From Akkermansia muciniphila (GTDB taxonomy: Bacteria > Verrucomicrobiota > Verrucomicrobiia > Limisphaerales > UBA9464), in assembly GCA_945883815.1 (NCBI GenBank), contig CAMCYJ010000030.1:1-35085 (forward strand): a stretch of 35,085 nucleotides of DNA, given 5' to 3'. The notes under the pieces are model-generated. The model made no database searches. It was not told the DNA's origin and saw only the letters and a program-made list of their open reading frames with translations. Both the position numbers and the translations under genes were made by a program. How positions within the stretch are numbered: position 1 is the first letter of the stretch; each line of letters opens with the position of its first letter. Shown piece by piece: positions 1 to 9,355 of this stretch.

Positions 1-117
1 TTCGTACCCGTTCAATCCTTCAGGTTGTCGTGTTCTGGTAAATCTGGATGCGCTGGGTTTTCCCCGAATCCTTCCATCGGGGTTGCGCGGTCGTCAGAAG
101 CTTGTCACAACGAACTG

Positions 118-1332
118 ATGCCTCCTTCATCCGGTTCTGGGAAATCCCCGGCGATGCCGCAGCGCTTGGCGTCGATGGATGCCTACCGTGGGTTCGTCAT
201 GTTGCTCATGGCGGGCGAAATGGTTCGTCTGGGAGCCGTGGCCGCCAAGATGCCCGCGGACAGTGTGTGGCATTTCTTGGCGCACCATCAGGACCACGTG
301 GATTGGCAGGGATGCACGCTCCATGACCTGATCCAACCGTCCTTTTCCTTTTTGGTGGGTCTGGCCTTGCCGTGGTCCATCGCTTCGCGCCAGCAGTCCG
401 ATCAAGGCTTCCTGCGGATGTTCTTCCACACGCTGTGGCGGGCCCTGGCCTTGTCGGCGCTGGGTATTGCGCTGCGCTCCACGCACGCCTCGCAGACGAA
501 TTTCACCTTCGAGGACACGCTCACCCAAATAGGTTTGGGCTATACGTTCCTATGGCTTCTGGCCTGGAGGAGCGTGCGGACGCAGGTGGTTGCACTGGTG
601 GTCATCCTCATCGGCTACTGGGCCTGGTTCGCGGCCGCGCCGTTGCCCGGTCCGGAGTTCGATCCCTCAACTGTCGGTGTCTCGGCCGACTGGATGCAGC
701 AGCACGGCCTGAGCGGATTCGCCGCCCACTGGAACAAGAACGCCAATCCGGCCCACCACTTCGAAGTGTGGTTCCTCAATTTGTTCCCGAGGGCCAAGAC
801 GTTCCTGTACAACGGGGGCGGTTATCTGACGCTGAGTTTCATTCCCACCTTGGGCACGATGATTTGCGGTCTATTGGTGGGCGGATGGTTGCGCCGAGAG
901 GACGTTCCGATCGGCCGGCGGTTGTTCCGAATCGCCTTGTTCGGCCTGGCCGGTCTGGGGGTCGGATGGATCCTCGATAGAACTGGAATCGCGCCGGTGG
1001 TCAAACGCATCTGGACACCCTCCTGGGTGCTCTTCAGCGGCGGTTGGTGCTGCTTGCTCCTCAGTGGTTTCTATCTCTTGGCCGATCGCCTGAAGCAGTC
1101 TTGGCTCACCTTCCCCCTCCAGGTGGTGGGCATGAATTCCATTTTCATGTACGTCACCAGCCACCTGTGGGACGGCTTCTTCCGCGACAATTTGCGGACC
1201 CATCTCGGCAAGACATTCTGGCCCGATTTTTTCGGGATTTACGCGCCGGCCGTGGAAGGAGCGGCTGTGCTGTCGATTTTCTGGGCGATGTGCTGGTGGT
1301 TGTGGAAGAAGCGTCTCTTCATCCGCATTTGA
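118..1332 (+). CDS. DUF5009 / acyltransferase-like multi-pass membrane protein
   Basis: The protein (about 404 aa) opens with RLASMDAYRGFVMLLMAGE, the signature start of the DUF5009 family, which is related to heparan-alpha-glucosaminide N-acetyltransferase (NagX/HGSNAT-like). Many hydrophobic stretches follow, giving roughly eight to ten membrane helices, so it should sit in the inner membrane. The family is thought to pass acyl groups to sugars, but no substrate can be read from the sequence. The conserved early 'HxxWxGxxLxDLIQPSFSFLVG' region is present (HVDWQGCTLHDLIQPSFSF). The start is uncertain: ATG codons at 118, 154 and 175 all precede the conserved part and none has a clear ribosome site; a TTG at 25 is less likely. 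It lies 43 bases upstream of the DUF1592 gene on the same strand and may be co-transcribed with it. Confidence 0.8.
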   Translation: MPPSSGSGKSPAMPQRLASMDAYRGFVMLLMAGEMVRLGAVAAKMPADSVWHFLAHHQDHVDWQGCTLHDLIQPSFSFLVGLALPWSIASRQQSDQGFLRMFFHTLWRALALSALGIALRSTHASQTNFTFEDTLTQIGLGYTFLWLLAWRSVRTQVVALVVILIGYWAWFAAAPLPGPEFDPSTVGVSADWMQQHGLSGFAAHWNKNANPAHHFEVWFLNLFPRAKTFLYNGGGYLTLSFIPTLGTMICGLLVGGWLRREDVPIGRRLFRIALFGLAGLGVGWILDRTGIAPVVKRIWTPSWVLFSGGWCCLLLSGFYLLADRLKQSWLTFPLQVVGMNSIFMYVTSHLWDGFFRDNLRTHLGKTFWPDFFGIYAPAVEGAAVLSIFWAMCWWLWKKRLFIRI

Positions 1333-1375
1333 CGGGTCACTGGTCCGCTGTGGGCATTGGTGAAGGAACAACAGG

Positions 1376-4300
1376 ATGAAACGAGGCGTGATAACGTCAG
1401 GATTCCCGAAACCGGAGACCTACCCGGTGCGATATCCGGTGCAGTCATCCGTGCGCCGAGTGGGCAGCACTCTGGGATGGATCGCGGCGACCGCTCTGAC
1501 ATGGATGTCGCTAGTAGGGTCCGCGGCCGCCGAAGGGGTCGATGCCAAGACGCGGGTGCTCTTCGACCGTCATTGCCTGAATTGCCATTCCACCGCCAAG
1601 CACAAGGGCGACCTCGATTTGGAGCAAGTGCTCCAGCCGGGTGCGGAGTCGACCGACTCCAAGGTTTGGCAGCAAGTGCTCGAGCAGGTTTCCATACAGG
1701 AAATGCCTCCGAAGGAGGAGCCGGAGATGGATGCCCAGGCCCGGGAGCAATTGATGGCCGGAGTGCGTGGGATGCTGGGTCGCTGGGCCCGGAAAAATGC
1801 CGGGGACCCCGGACCGGTCGTCCTGCGGCGTTTGTCCAATGCCGAGTACACCTACACGATCCGGGATTTGACCGGCGTGGACTCGCTGGATCCGGCCCGG
1901 GAGTTCCCGGTCGATTCGGCCTCGGGCGAGGGGTTCATGAACGTGGGGCAATCGCTGGTGATGTCGCCCTCACTGGTCACCAAATACCTCGATGCGGCCA
2001 AGGAGGTGGCTCGCCATGCGGTCCTGCTTCCCGATGGGGTGCGGTTCTCTTCGAGCACTTCGCAGCGTGATTGGACCGAAGAACGCCTCGCGGCCATCCG
2101 GCAGTTCTACGGGCGCTACACCCAAAATGGCGGCGGCACCTCGGTCAATCTCCAGGGCATCCAGTTCGACACGCGGGACGGTGGTGTGTTGCCGCTGGCC
2201 CGGTATTTGGACGCCACGCTGGAACTGCGGGCCATGGGTCGTTCTCGGAGCGCCAAGGACCTCGAGGCAGCGGCCCGGCATCGCGGGCTCAATGCCCAGT
2301 ACCTCGGTCTCTTGTGGAAGGCTTTGAACGAAACCGAAGCCTCGCCGCTCCTGGACCAGGTCCGGACTCGTTGGCGCGAGGCCAAGCCGGGTGAGGGTGC
2401 TGCCGTGGCCGCCGTGGTGGAGTCGTGGCAGCGTTCGGTCTGGCGATTCACCACCGTGGGTCACATCGGTAAGCGGGATGGTCCCAGCGCCTGGCAGGTG
2501 CCGATTTCTCCTCTGGCTAATGCTCGCGAGACGCGCTTCAAGCTGCCGGCTCCAGATGCCTCTGGGGAGGTTCGCGCTTTCTTGGTCACCTCCGATGCAG
2601 GAGATGGTTCGGCCTCGGATGTGGCGCTCTGGTCCAATCCGCGCCTTGTGGCTTCGGGTCGGCCGGATGTGCCGCTGAGTCGGCTGCGTTCGGTCATTCA
2701 TCGCTTGGATCAAACCCGGGGTCCGCTCTTCTCTCAGGCGGCGGCGTGTCTGAATGCCGCGGCCGAATTGACCGAGGTTCCTTCTGGCGAGGCGCTGACC
2801 GCGCTGGCCCGCTCCAAGAATCTCGACCCGCAGGTGTTTGCCGCGTGGTTGGAGGCGCTGGGAATGCGTTCCGGAGGCACCCGCATTGAGGAGCTTATCA
2901 CGTCCACGCTCGAGAGCGCGCAGGGGTATTCCTTCATCCAGGGCTGGACCGGTGCGGATGCCTTGAGTGTCACGGCCAATTCCTCGGATCGCGAGGTCCG
3001 GGTGCCGGGCTTGATGCGGCCCCACAGTGTCGCCGTGCATCCGTCTCCGTCGCGTCGCGTGATCGTGGGATGGCGGGGGCCGGTCGCGGGAACCTTCAAG
3101 ATCGAGGGCTTGGTGCAGCACTCCCACACCGAGTGCGGCAACGGCGTGAGTTGGGTGGTGGAACTCCGTCGCGGAGCCACGCGCCAGACGTTGGCCTCCG
3201 GTGTGTCTCAAGGTGCCAAGGAAGTGCGTTTCGGGCCGCTGCCCCCGGTGACCGTGAGTGTGGGCGATGTGGTCTGCCTGTCGGTGGGGCCGCGGGATGG
3301 CAACCACTCCTGCGATCTCACCCGCGTGGACCTCCAGTTGTCCGATACTGCGAATACCAAGCAAACTTGGAGTCTCTCGGGTGACGTATCGCCTGCCATC
3401 CTGGCTGGCAATCCCCATGCCGACCGGATGGGTCATCCAGCGGTCTGGCATTTCTTCAGTGAACCCGAAGCCCGAGGCGGCGCCATCGAGACTTCCATTC
3501 CCGAGGGATCCTTGTTGGCCCGCTGGCGTGCGGCCGCATCGATGCCAGAGAAGCGCGGATTGGCTGCAGATCTCCAAGTGTTGTTCTCCTCCGAGCCGGC
3601 CGGCTTGGGCAAGGATGCTCCCGATGCGGTCTTGCGACGCCAGTGGACATCCCTTCAGGGGCCGCTGCTGGGGGCCGTTCTCCGAGGCCTCTTGCAACAG
3701 CCGGAGCTGACGATCTCAGCATCCGCCTCGGCAGCTCAGCAGGGCCCGGGGCCCGATCCGGCCCTCTTTGGGAAGAATCCCGTCTCCGCGTCTCGCGTCG
3801 CCGCTCAAGACCTTTGTGTGAAGGCCCCGTCGGTGGTGGAGGTTCGCTTGCCGGCCGAATGGGCAGCCGGTGGCGAACTGGTGGCCACGGCCGCACTCGA
3901 CGCCTCTGCGGGTCCTGAGGCGAGCGTTCAGATGCAAATGCTGCCGCTGCGTCCGGCCTCGCTGGCGCTGGTGCCGGGAGCGGTCAGCACGAAGGGTGGA
4001 AAGGGCACTTGGTCGGACGGCGAATTGCCCATGCAGTCCGACCTTCCGGTGTTGGTGGCCGACGGAGGTGCTGCACGTCGTCATTGGGAACAGGGGCTGG
4101 AACGCTTCCGTGGGCTGTTCCCGGCCGCGCTGTGCTACACCAAGATCGTGCCCGTCGACGAGGTGGTGACGCTCACTCTCTACTATCGGGAAGACGACGC
4201 CCTGCGGCGCTTGATGCTCACTCCAGCGGAGACGGCCGAACTGGAGCGCCTGTGGTCGGAGTTGCATTACGTCAGCCAAGACGCCTTCAAGCTGGTCGAC

Positions 4301-5686
4301 GCTTTTGAGCAGTTGTGGCAATTCGCCACGCAGGACGCCGATCCCAGTGCTTTCACCCCGATGGGTGAGCCCATCCGCCGCCGGGCCGACGAGTTTCGTC
4401 GTCTGCTGACCGACACCGAGCCCGCCCACCTGCAATCGCTCTTCGCCTTCGCGGCTCAGGCCTACCGCCGACCGCTGCGGGAGTCCGAGATCGATGCCCT
4501 GGGGAACCTTTATGTCCGACTGCGGGGCGACGGTCTCACCCACGAAGAATCCGTCCGCGGTGTGCTGGCGCGGGTCTTGGTGTCGCCGGCGTTCTTGTAT
4601 CGGGCTGAACAACCCGCTTCTGGAATAGTGTCCACGCGGGTCAGTGACGTGGAGTTGGCGACGCGCTTGAGCTATTTCTTGTGGGCTTCAACGCCGGACG
4701 CCGAGTTGATGGCCGAGGCTGTCGCAGGGCGCCTTCATCGGCCAGAAGTCTTGCGGGCCCAGACCCGGCGGATGCTCAAAGATCCGAAGATCGGCCGCTT
4801 GGCCACCGAGTTCGCTCTGGCTTGGTTGCATTTGTACGACTTCGAAACGTTGGACGAGAAGAGCGAGCGGCATTTCCCCGAGTTCCGCGGACTTCGCGGC
4901 GCCATGCGTGAAGAGACGGTCCGTTTCTTCACCGACCTCTTCCAGAACAACGGACCGGTGCTCGACATCCTCGATGCCGACCACTCCTTTTTGAACGCGG
5001 ACTTGGCGCGCTTTTACGGACTCCCCTCGACAGGCTTTGCGAACTCCAACGAATGGCGGCGGGTCTCGGGTCTTCGGCCGCTTGGGCGCGGTGGCATTTT
5101 GGGGCAGGCGTCCACTCTGGCGCGTCAATCGGGCGCCTCGCGAACTAGCCCCATTTTGCGAGGCAACTGGATCAGCGAGGTGATCCTCGGCGAGAAGCTG
5201 CCCAAGCCGCCGAAGGATGTGCCCCGGCTGCCCGAGGATGAATCGCTCGACCAGCTCACCGTGCGGCAACTCACCGAGAAACACAGTTCGGATCCGAAGT
5301 GCTCGGGCTGCCACCGTCGCATCGACGCCTACGGCTTCTCGCTGGAATCGTTCGATGCGGTGGGGCGTTTCCGTGAACGGGATCTCGGCGGCCGGGCCAT
5401 CGATGTCCGGGCCAAGGCTCCTGATGGCACCATGCTTGAAGGCGCGGCTGGGTTGCGGCGTTATTTGTCGCATCAGCGCAAGGAGGCTTTCCTGCGCCAA
5501 TTCAGTCGCAAGCTTTTGGGCTATTCCTTGGGTCGCGGCGTGATGCTGTCGGACGAGCCCTTGTTGAGCGATTTGCAGCGGAAGCTCTCTGCCCGGGAGG
5601 CCCGGGTTCAGGGCGCCGTTGAAACCATTGTCTCGAGCTCCCAATTTGTGCGAATCCGTGGTATGGACCGCAAACCCGAAGAATAG
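1376..5686 (+). CDS. Very large secreted DUF1592-family (planctomycete-type) cytochrome c protein
   Basis: This is a 1436-aa exported protein. A signal peptide spans roughly residues 28-52 (ending SAAAEG). A haem-binding CLNCH follows at residues 67-71 in a planctomycete-type cytochrome domain, then DUF1587 (about 148-215, 'RRLSNAEYTYTIRDLTG'). Near the C-terminus come DUF1595 (about 1019-1082), DUF1592 (about 1090-1220), DUF1588 with a second CSGCH at 1309-1313, and DUF1585 (about 1355-1430). Family members are usually about 800-1000 aa. The extra length is a region of about 800 residues between DUF1587 and DUF1595 that includes a beta-rich segment with 'NCGNGVSW'-like and 'DGNHSCDLT' motifs, probably a binding sandwich domain. 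The start is supported by AAGGA at 1363-1367, 8 bases before the ATG. The family is paired with DUF1552 proteins, as here, and is thought to act in periplasmic redox or polymer breakdown; the substrate is unknown. Confidence 0.9.
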   Translation: MKRGVITSGFPKPETYPVRYPVQSSVRRVGSTLGWIAATALTWMSLVGSAAAEGVDAKTRVLFDRHCLNCHSTAKHKGDLDLEQVLQPGAESTDSKVWQQVLEQVSIQEMPPKEEPEMDAQAREQLMAGVRGMLGRWARKNAGDPGPVVLRRLSNAEYTYTIRDLTGVDSLDPAREFPVDSASGEGFMNVGQSLVMSPSLVTKYLDAAKEVARHAVLLPDGVRFSSSTSQRDWTEERLAAIRQFYGRYTQNGGGTSVNLQGIQFDTRDGGVLPLARYLDATLELRAMGRSRSAKDLEAAARHRGLNAQYLGLLWKALNETEASPLLDQVRTRWREAKPGEGAAVAAVVESWQRSVWRFTTVGHIGKRDGPSAWQVPISPLANARETRFKLPAPDASGEVRAFLVTSDAGDGSASDVALWSNPRLVASGRPDVPLSRLRSVIHRLDQTRGPLFSQAAACLNAAAELTEVPSGEALTALARSKNLDPQVFAAWLEALGMRSGGTRIEELITSTLESAQGYSFIQGWTGADALSVTANSSDREVRVPGLMRPHSVAVHPSPSRRVIVGWRGPVAGTFKIEGLVQHSHTECGNGVSWVVELRRGATRQTLASGVSQGAKEVRFGPLPPVTVSVGDVVCLSVGPRDGNHSCDLTRVDLQLSDTANTKQTWSLSGDVSPAILAGNPHADRMGHPAVWHFFSEPEARGGAIETSIPEGSLLARWRAAASMPEKRGLAADLQVLFSSEPAGLGKDAPDAVLRRQWTSLQGPLLGAVLRGLLQQPELTISASASAAQQGPGPDPALFGKNPVSASRVAAQDLCVKAPSVVEVRLPAEWAAGGELVATAALDASAGPEASVQMQMLPLRPASLALVPGAVSTKGGKGTWSDGELPMQSDLPVLVADGGAARRHWEQGLERFRGLFPAALCYTKIVPVDEVVTLTLYYREDDALRRLMLTPAETAELERLWSELHYVSQDAFKLVDAFEQLWQFATQDADPSAFTPMGEPIRRRADEFRRLLTDTEPAHLQSLFAFAAQAYRRPLRESEIDALGNLYVRLRGDGLTHEESVRGVLARVLVSPAFLYRAEQPASGIVSTRVSDVELATRLSYFLWASTPDAELMAEAVAGRLHRPEVLRAQTRRMLKDPKIGRLATEFALAWLHLYDFETLDEKSERHFPEFRGLRGAMREETVRFFTDLFQNNGPVLDILDADHSFLNADLARFYGLPSTGFANSNEWRRVSGLRPLGRGGILGQASTLARQSGASRTSPILRGNWISEVILGEKLPKPPKDVPRLPEDESLDQLTVRQLTEKHSSDPKCSGCHRRIDAYGFSLESFDAVGRFRERDLGGRAIDVRAKAPDGTMLEGAAGLRRYLSHQRKEAFLRQFSRKLLGYSLGRGVMLSDEPLLSDLQRKLSAREARVQGAVETIVSSSQFVRIRGMDRKPEE

Positions 5687-5711
5687 CCTCAACCCTCCAG
5701 AACCCACTACC

Positions 5712-7103
5712 ATGCCTCAACATTCACTGAATCGGCGCACGTTCCTTCGCGGCGTCGGCGTCTCCATGGCGTTGCCCTGGATGGAATCCCTCACGGTCTG
5801 GGGCGACACGCCGCCGGCGGGAAAGCGTCCGGCCAGCGAGGCGCCTGTGCGCATGGCGGTGCTCTTCTCCGGCAATGGGTTCCACTCCAAGGAATGGTGG
5901 GCCCGGGGAGAAGGGGCACAGATGGAGTTGGGCCAGGTGTTGGCTCCGTTGAACGACTTCCGCCAGAAGACCGTGTTCGTGCGCGGTCTCTACAATGCGG
6001 AGGCGCTCAAGGGGAACATCCACAGTTCACAAACCGGCAACTTGCTCTCCGGAGCGCCGTTGGCCTCGGGTGGCGAGATTCGTTCGGGCACCAGCTTGGA
6101 CCAGTTCGTGGCGCAGGCGCAGGGCCGGACCACCAAGGTGCCGAGCTTGGTGCTGGGCTGCGAGAAGTCCAACCCGTCGGTCCACAAGAACTACTCGATG
6201 CTCTACAGCTCGCACATTTCGTGGACTTCGCCGACGACTCCCACGCCGCTGGAAATTTATCCGGCGCTGGCCTTCGACCGGTTGTTCAAGGATTCCAACG
6301 AAAAGGGCGACCGCAGTGTGCTCGATGCCGTCTTGTCCGACGCGCAAAGCCTGCGCCGCCAAATTAGCCTCAACGACCGCCGCAAGCTCGACGAGTATCT
6401 GGATTCGGTTCGGGACGTGGAGCAGCGCATCGACCATGCCGGAAAGAAGGGCGAGCTGCAGGGCTGGCGGCCGACGTTGTCCAAGCCCGACATGGCCCGT
6501 CCGGCGGACGGTATCCCGCAGGACATTGCCGAGCACATGAAGCTCATGTGCGACATCCTGGTGCTCGGGTTCCAGACCGATACGACGCGGATCACGACCC
6601 TCAAGCTCAACAACGATCACAGTTCGCTGCGGTTTCCGAATCTCGGTGTGGACTACATGATCCACCATTTGCTCTCGCACAGCGACTCGGCCGACTGGCT
6701 CAAGGTGAACCAGTTCTTCGTGAAGCAGTTGGCCTACATCGCCCGCAAACTGGATGCCGTTCAGGAAGGGGAACGCACCCTGCTCGACAACACGATGCTG
6801 CTGTATTGCTCGTCGATGCTGAACGGTAACCACGATGCCAACCAGTTGCCGGTGGTGCTGGTCGGCGGCGGCGGCGGTCGTATCCGCGGCGGTCGGGTTC
6901 TCGACTACAAGGAAAAGCCCAATCGCCAAATGTGCCGGTTGTTCTTGTCGATGATGGACAAGATGGATGTGCGGCCCGGCTCCTTCGGCGACGGTCGTCA
7001 GCCGCTCGATGAACTATCAGCGGGCTCCGCGGGATCAGTCCGCGCTCGCAGGGAACGTTGGGACAGGAGGGGCTTTCCAGCGCTATCGCGCTGGGGGGAC
7101 TAG
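5712..7103 (+). CDS. DUF1552 domain-containing exported protein with repeat-derived C-terminus
   Basis: The protein (463 aa) starts MPQHSLNRRTFLRGVGVSMALPW, a Tat-type leader with the RRTFLRG twin-arginine motif, so it is probably exported folded. The body matches DUF1552, the standard partner encoded next to DUF1592 cytochromes: 'RMAVLFSGNGFHSKEWW', 'SNEKGDRSVLDAVLSDAQSL', 'LDEYLDSVRDVEQRI' and 'MLYCSSMLNGNHDANQLPVVLVGG' are family hallmarks. It lies 25 bases after the DUF1592 gene. The ATG at 5712 is chosen because the twin-arginine motif follows at once. The last 27 or so residues, from about 7022 (GSAGSVRARRERWDRR...), are translated from a dispersed palindromic repeat and do not look like the family's normal end, so the repeat seems to have replaced the native stop codon. 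Confidence 0.88.
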   Translation: MPQHSLNRRTFLRGVGVSMALPWMESLTVWGDTPPAGKRPASEAPVRMAVLFSGNGFHSKEWWARGEGAQMELGQVLAPLNDFRQKTVFVRGLYNAEALKGNIHSSQTGNLLSGAPLASGGEIRSGTSLDQFVAQAQGRTTKVPSLVLGCEKSNPSVHKNYSMLYSSHISWTSPTTPTPLEIYPALAFDRLFKDSNEKGDRSVLDAVLSDAQSLRRQISLNDRRKLDEYLDSVRDVEQRIDHAGKKGELQGWRPTLSKPDMARPADGIPQDIAEHMKLMCDILVLGFQTDTTRITTLKLNNDHSSLRFPNLGVDYMIHHLLSHSDSADWLKVNQFFVKQLAYIARKLDAVQEGERTLLDNTMLLYCSSMLNGNHDANQLPVVLVGGGGGRIRGGRVLDYKEKPNRQMCRLFLSMMDKMDVRPGSFGDGRQPLDELSAGSAGSVRARRERWDRRGFPALSRWGD

Positions 7104-7180
7104 GGTGTCGACGTTCCTATGCTCGCCGCGGACCGATCCCGCTCCGCTGCAGTTTTTGGAGGCTCCGCGGGATCGGGCGC
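7022..7180 (+). repeat. Dispersed palindromic repeat, copy E plus a truncated second copy
   Basis: The copy begins GGGCTCCGCGGGATC and ends GACCGATCCCGCTCCGC at about 7149, with arms that can pair. The core carries GCTCGCAGGGAACGT near the left and ACGTTCCTATGCTCGC near the right, as in copy D at 13513-13631. After the spacer AGTTTTTGGA, a second copy starts (GGCTCCGCGGGATCGGG, from about 7160) but breaks off. The repeat overlaps the last codons of the DUF1552 gene and fills most of the gap to the converging HAD gene. Confidence 0.8.
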
Positions 7181-7205
7181 TTCCGGGTGGCGGGCCGGAA
7201 AAGGA

Positions 7206-7847
7206 TCAGAGGAGCAGTCGGCGGATGGCGTCGTAGTCGCTGACCACGGCGGTGGCGTCTTGCAGCTTCTCGGCTGGTAGGGTGTTGGTGATGCCGATGA
7301 CGCGCATGCCAGCGGCGCGGGCGGCGGCGACTCCGGCGGCGGAGTCTTCGATGACCACGCAGTCGGCCGGGTTCACGCCCAGTTGGCTCGCAGTATGCAG
7401 AAAGATGTCGGGCGCTGGTTTACCTCTGGCCACATCCTGGGCGCTGACGACTTTCTCGAAGTGCCGACGCAAATCCTGCATCCCCAACACGGCGGCGATC
7501 ACCTCGTGGTTGGATCCCGATGCCAAAGCCACCCGGGTTTGTTGAGCGAGGTCAGACACCAGGGCCGGGATGGGCTGAAAGATGGGTTGAGCGGCTTCGA
7601 GCAAGGTCATGAAGCGGCCTTGCTTCCAAGCCATCAACTCATCGAAGGGTTGAGACGGTGCATGACGGGCGATGAAGTCCAGCCACAGCGCCTTGTCGGA
7701 ACGGCCGTAATAATCGGGGAAATGGAAGCCGTGGGTTGAGCCGTAGCCCATTTCCTCGAAGACCACCTGGAAGGCTTTTTCGTGCAGCGGTTCGCTGTCC
7801 ACGATCACTCCATCCATGTCGAATATCACCGCCGCGTAAGGTCGCAT
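7206..7847 (-). CDS. HAD-superfamily hydrolase, beta-phosphoglucomutase-like
   Basis: This 213-aa cytoplasmic protein has all haloacid dehalogenase motifs: motif I AVIFDMDGVIVDSEP with nucleophile D10 and acid D12, motif II ASGS, motif III lysine in RGKPAPDIF, and motif IV VIEDSAAGVAAA. The DGVIVDSEPLHEKAF cap start and KPAPDIFL place it in the beta-phosphoglucomutase/phosphatase-like subgroup (PgmB, Gph, YcjU type). Family members isomerise or dephosphorylate sugar phosphates using Mg2+; the exact substrate cannot be told. The ATG at 7847 gives the normal start just before motif I; an upstream in-frame start at 7886 would add 13 residues with no family likeness. It lies downstream of the PQQ-propeller gene on the same strand and converges with the DUF1552 gene. 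Confidence 0.88.
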   Translation of the reverse strand: MRPYAAVIFDMDGVIVDSEPLHEKAFQVVFEEMGYGSTHGFHFPDYYGRSDKALWLDFIARHAPSQPFDELMAWKQGRFMTLLEAAQPIFQPIPALVSDLAQQTRVALASGSNHEVIAAVLGMQDLRRHFEKVVSAQDVARGKPAPDIFLHTASQLGVNPADCVVIEDSAAGVAAARAAGMRVIGITNTLPAEKLQDATAVVSDYDAIRRLLL

Positions 7848-7950
7848 TGCGCGGAGATTGCGCCCGGGACCCCGGACGGGGTGCAAGCGGGAAACGAAGG
7901 TCTCAGGCAGTCCCCGAGGTTTGGTCTCGGGTTTCCCAAAGGCTCAGGCA

Positions 7951-9228
7951 TTACTGCGCGATGCAGTAGAGCGCGTTGTGGGTGCGGACGAAGATTTCGC
8001 CGCCCGAGAAGGCCGGAGTGGAGTTGGAGAGTTCCCCGAGTGGGTTGGAGGCGATGAGTTCGAACTTTGGCGCGGCCTTCAGAACCAAGGTGTCGCCCGA
8101 CTGATTGACGAGGTAAATCCGGTTGCCGACTCGGACGCCTGTGGCCTAGGTGGCGCTGCTGCCACCCGAGGCGGGCAAGCGCTCCTCGAAGACCATCTTG
8201 CCGTCGGACATCCGGTAGCATTGGAAGAATCCGTCGGTGACGCTCACATAGGCATGACCCTCATGGATGATGGGTGATCCGATGGTGTGCTTCTTCATGC
8301 GCTGCTCGTGGAAAATCCGCTGGCTCGTGCGGTCGCCTTCGCCACCCGGGGCGATGGCCACCATGCCGCCGAAGAACCCTCCCATGCTTAGCAGGGTGCC
8401 CTCTCCGAAGGTGGTGGAGCTGTACACCAGCGGGTTGATGCCGTCGGTGGTCCAGAGTTCGCGGCCGTCGGCCGGCGCGAAGGCGCGGATCTTGTTGGCG
8501 ACCGGCAGGATGAGTTCGTCACGTCCTTTGGCCCGGATGACCAGCGGGGTACTGAAGGTGCCGAGGGCTCCGTCATTCTTCCCGGCGAATCCATCAAAAC
8601 GTTCCGCGGGATGCTGTTCCTTGAGGGCGACCTTCCACAGCTGTTTCCCGGTTTTCTTGTCCAAGGCATACAAGGCGGAGAACTCGCCGGGGCCGTGGTA
8701 GACGATGACTCGGTCTCCATGGATCACCGGTGAGGAACCTTGTCCCCATTCGTGGCGTTGCTTGCCGAGGTCGGCCTTCCAAAGGGTTTTGCCCGCGAAG
8801 TCGTAGGCCACGATGCCGGCCGATCCGAAGCTGGCCACGACTCGCTGCCCGTCGGTCACCGGTGAGGCCGCGCAATGCGGGTTGGTCTTGTGGCGCGGGT
8901 CATTCGCCTCGTAGGGGACGCTTTGTTGCCATCGGAGCTTACCGGTCTTCCGGTCGAAGGCCATTAGCGTCCGCTGCTGGCCGTCCCGGAGGGCCTGGGT
9001 GATGAACACCGTGTCGCCCCAGACAATGGGCGAGGAGTTTCCGGCCTCTGGCAGTTCCGTGCGCCACCGTACGTGTTCGGTTTTGTTCCAGCGTTCCGGA
9101 AAGCGTATCTCAGGCGAGGTGTTGTCTTGGGAAGGGCCCCGCCAAGACGGCCAGTCGGCCGCATTCAGGGTTCCGGCGATGGCCCCCAGGAGCAGGAGGC
9201 GGGAGGCGGCGACGCGGAGGGAGTTCAT
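7951..9228 (-). pseudogene. PQQ-type beta-propeller exported protein, interrupted by an in-frame amber codon
   Basis: The gene codes for a secreted BamB/PQQ-like beta-propeller protein: signal peptide MNSLRVAASRLLLLGAIAGTL (cut near LNA/ADW), then WPSWRGPSQDN and repeated blades such as 'VYALDKKTGKQLWKV'-type units (LMAFDRKTGKLRWQQ, LYALDKKTGKQLWKV). Reading stops at TAG at 8146-8148 after 360 residues. The same frame then stays open for another 64 codons to TAA at 7951-7953, giving GVRVGNRIYLVNQSGDTLV and SNSTPAFSGGEIFVRT, which are the expected last propeller blades. So one base change, probably TGG (Trp) to TAG, splits an otherwise intact gene. TAG is an ordinary stop elsewhere here (the DUF1592 protein and mutL), so recoding is unlikely. 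A sequencing error or a real nonsense mutation both fit. It lies upstream of the HAD gene, perhaps co-transcribed. Confidence 0.85.
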
Positions 9229-9355
9229 TGATGGGGAGTCTCCACAACACGGCCCGCTTAGCCAAGCCGACAGACACACCGACAGACGCACCGCGGATCT
9301 CTCGGCGAAGGTAGGGAATTGAGGTAGGTGTATCTTTGGAAGAGGCGCGTTCGGA

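Noticed and set aside
8146..8148. Amber codon as programmed recoding (pyrrolysine or readthrough)
   Set aside because: TAG is a normal stop for the DUF1592 protein and mutL in this window, and no recoding structure or pyl gene is seen; a nonsense change from Trp is simpler.
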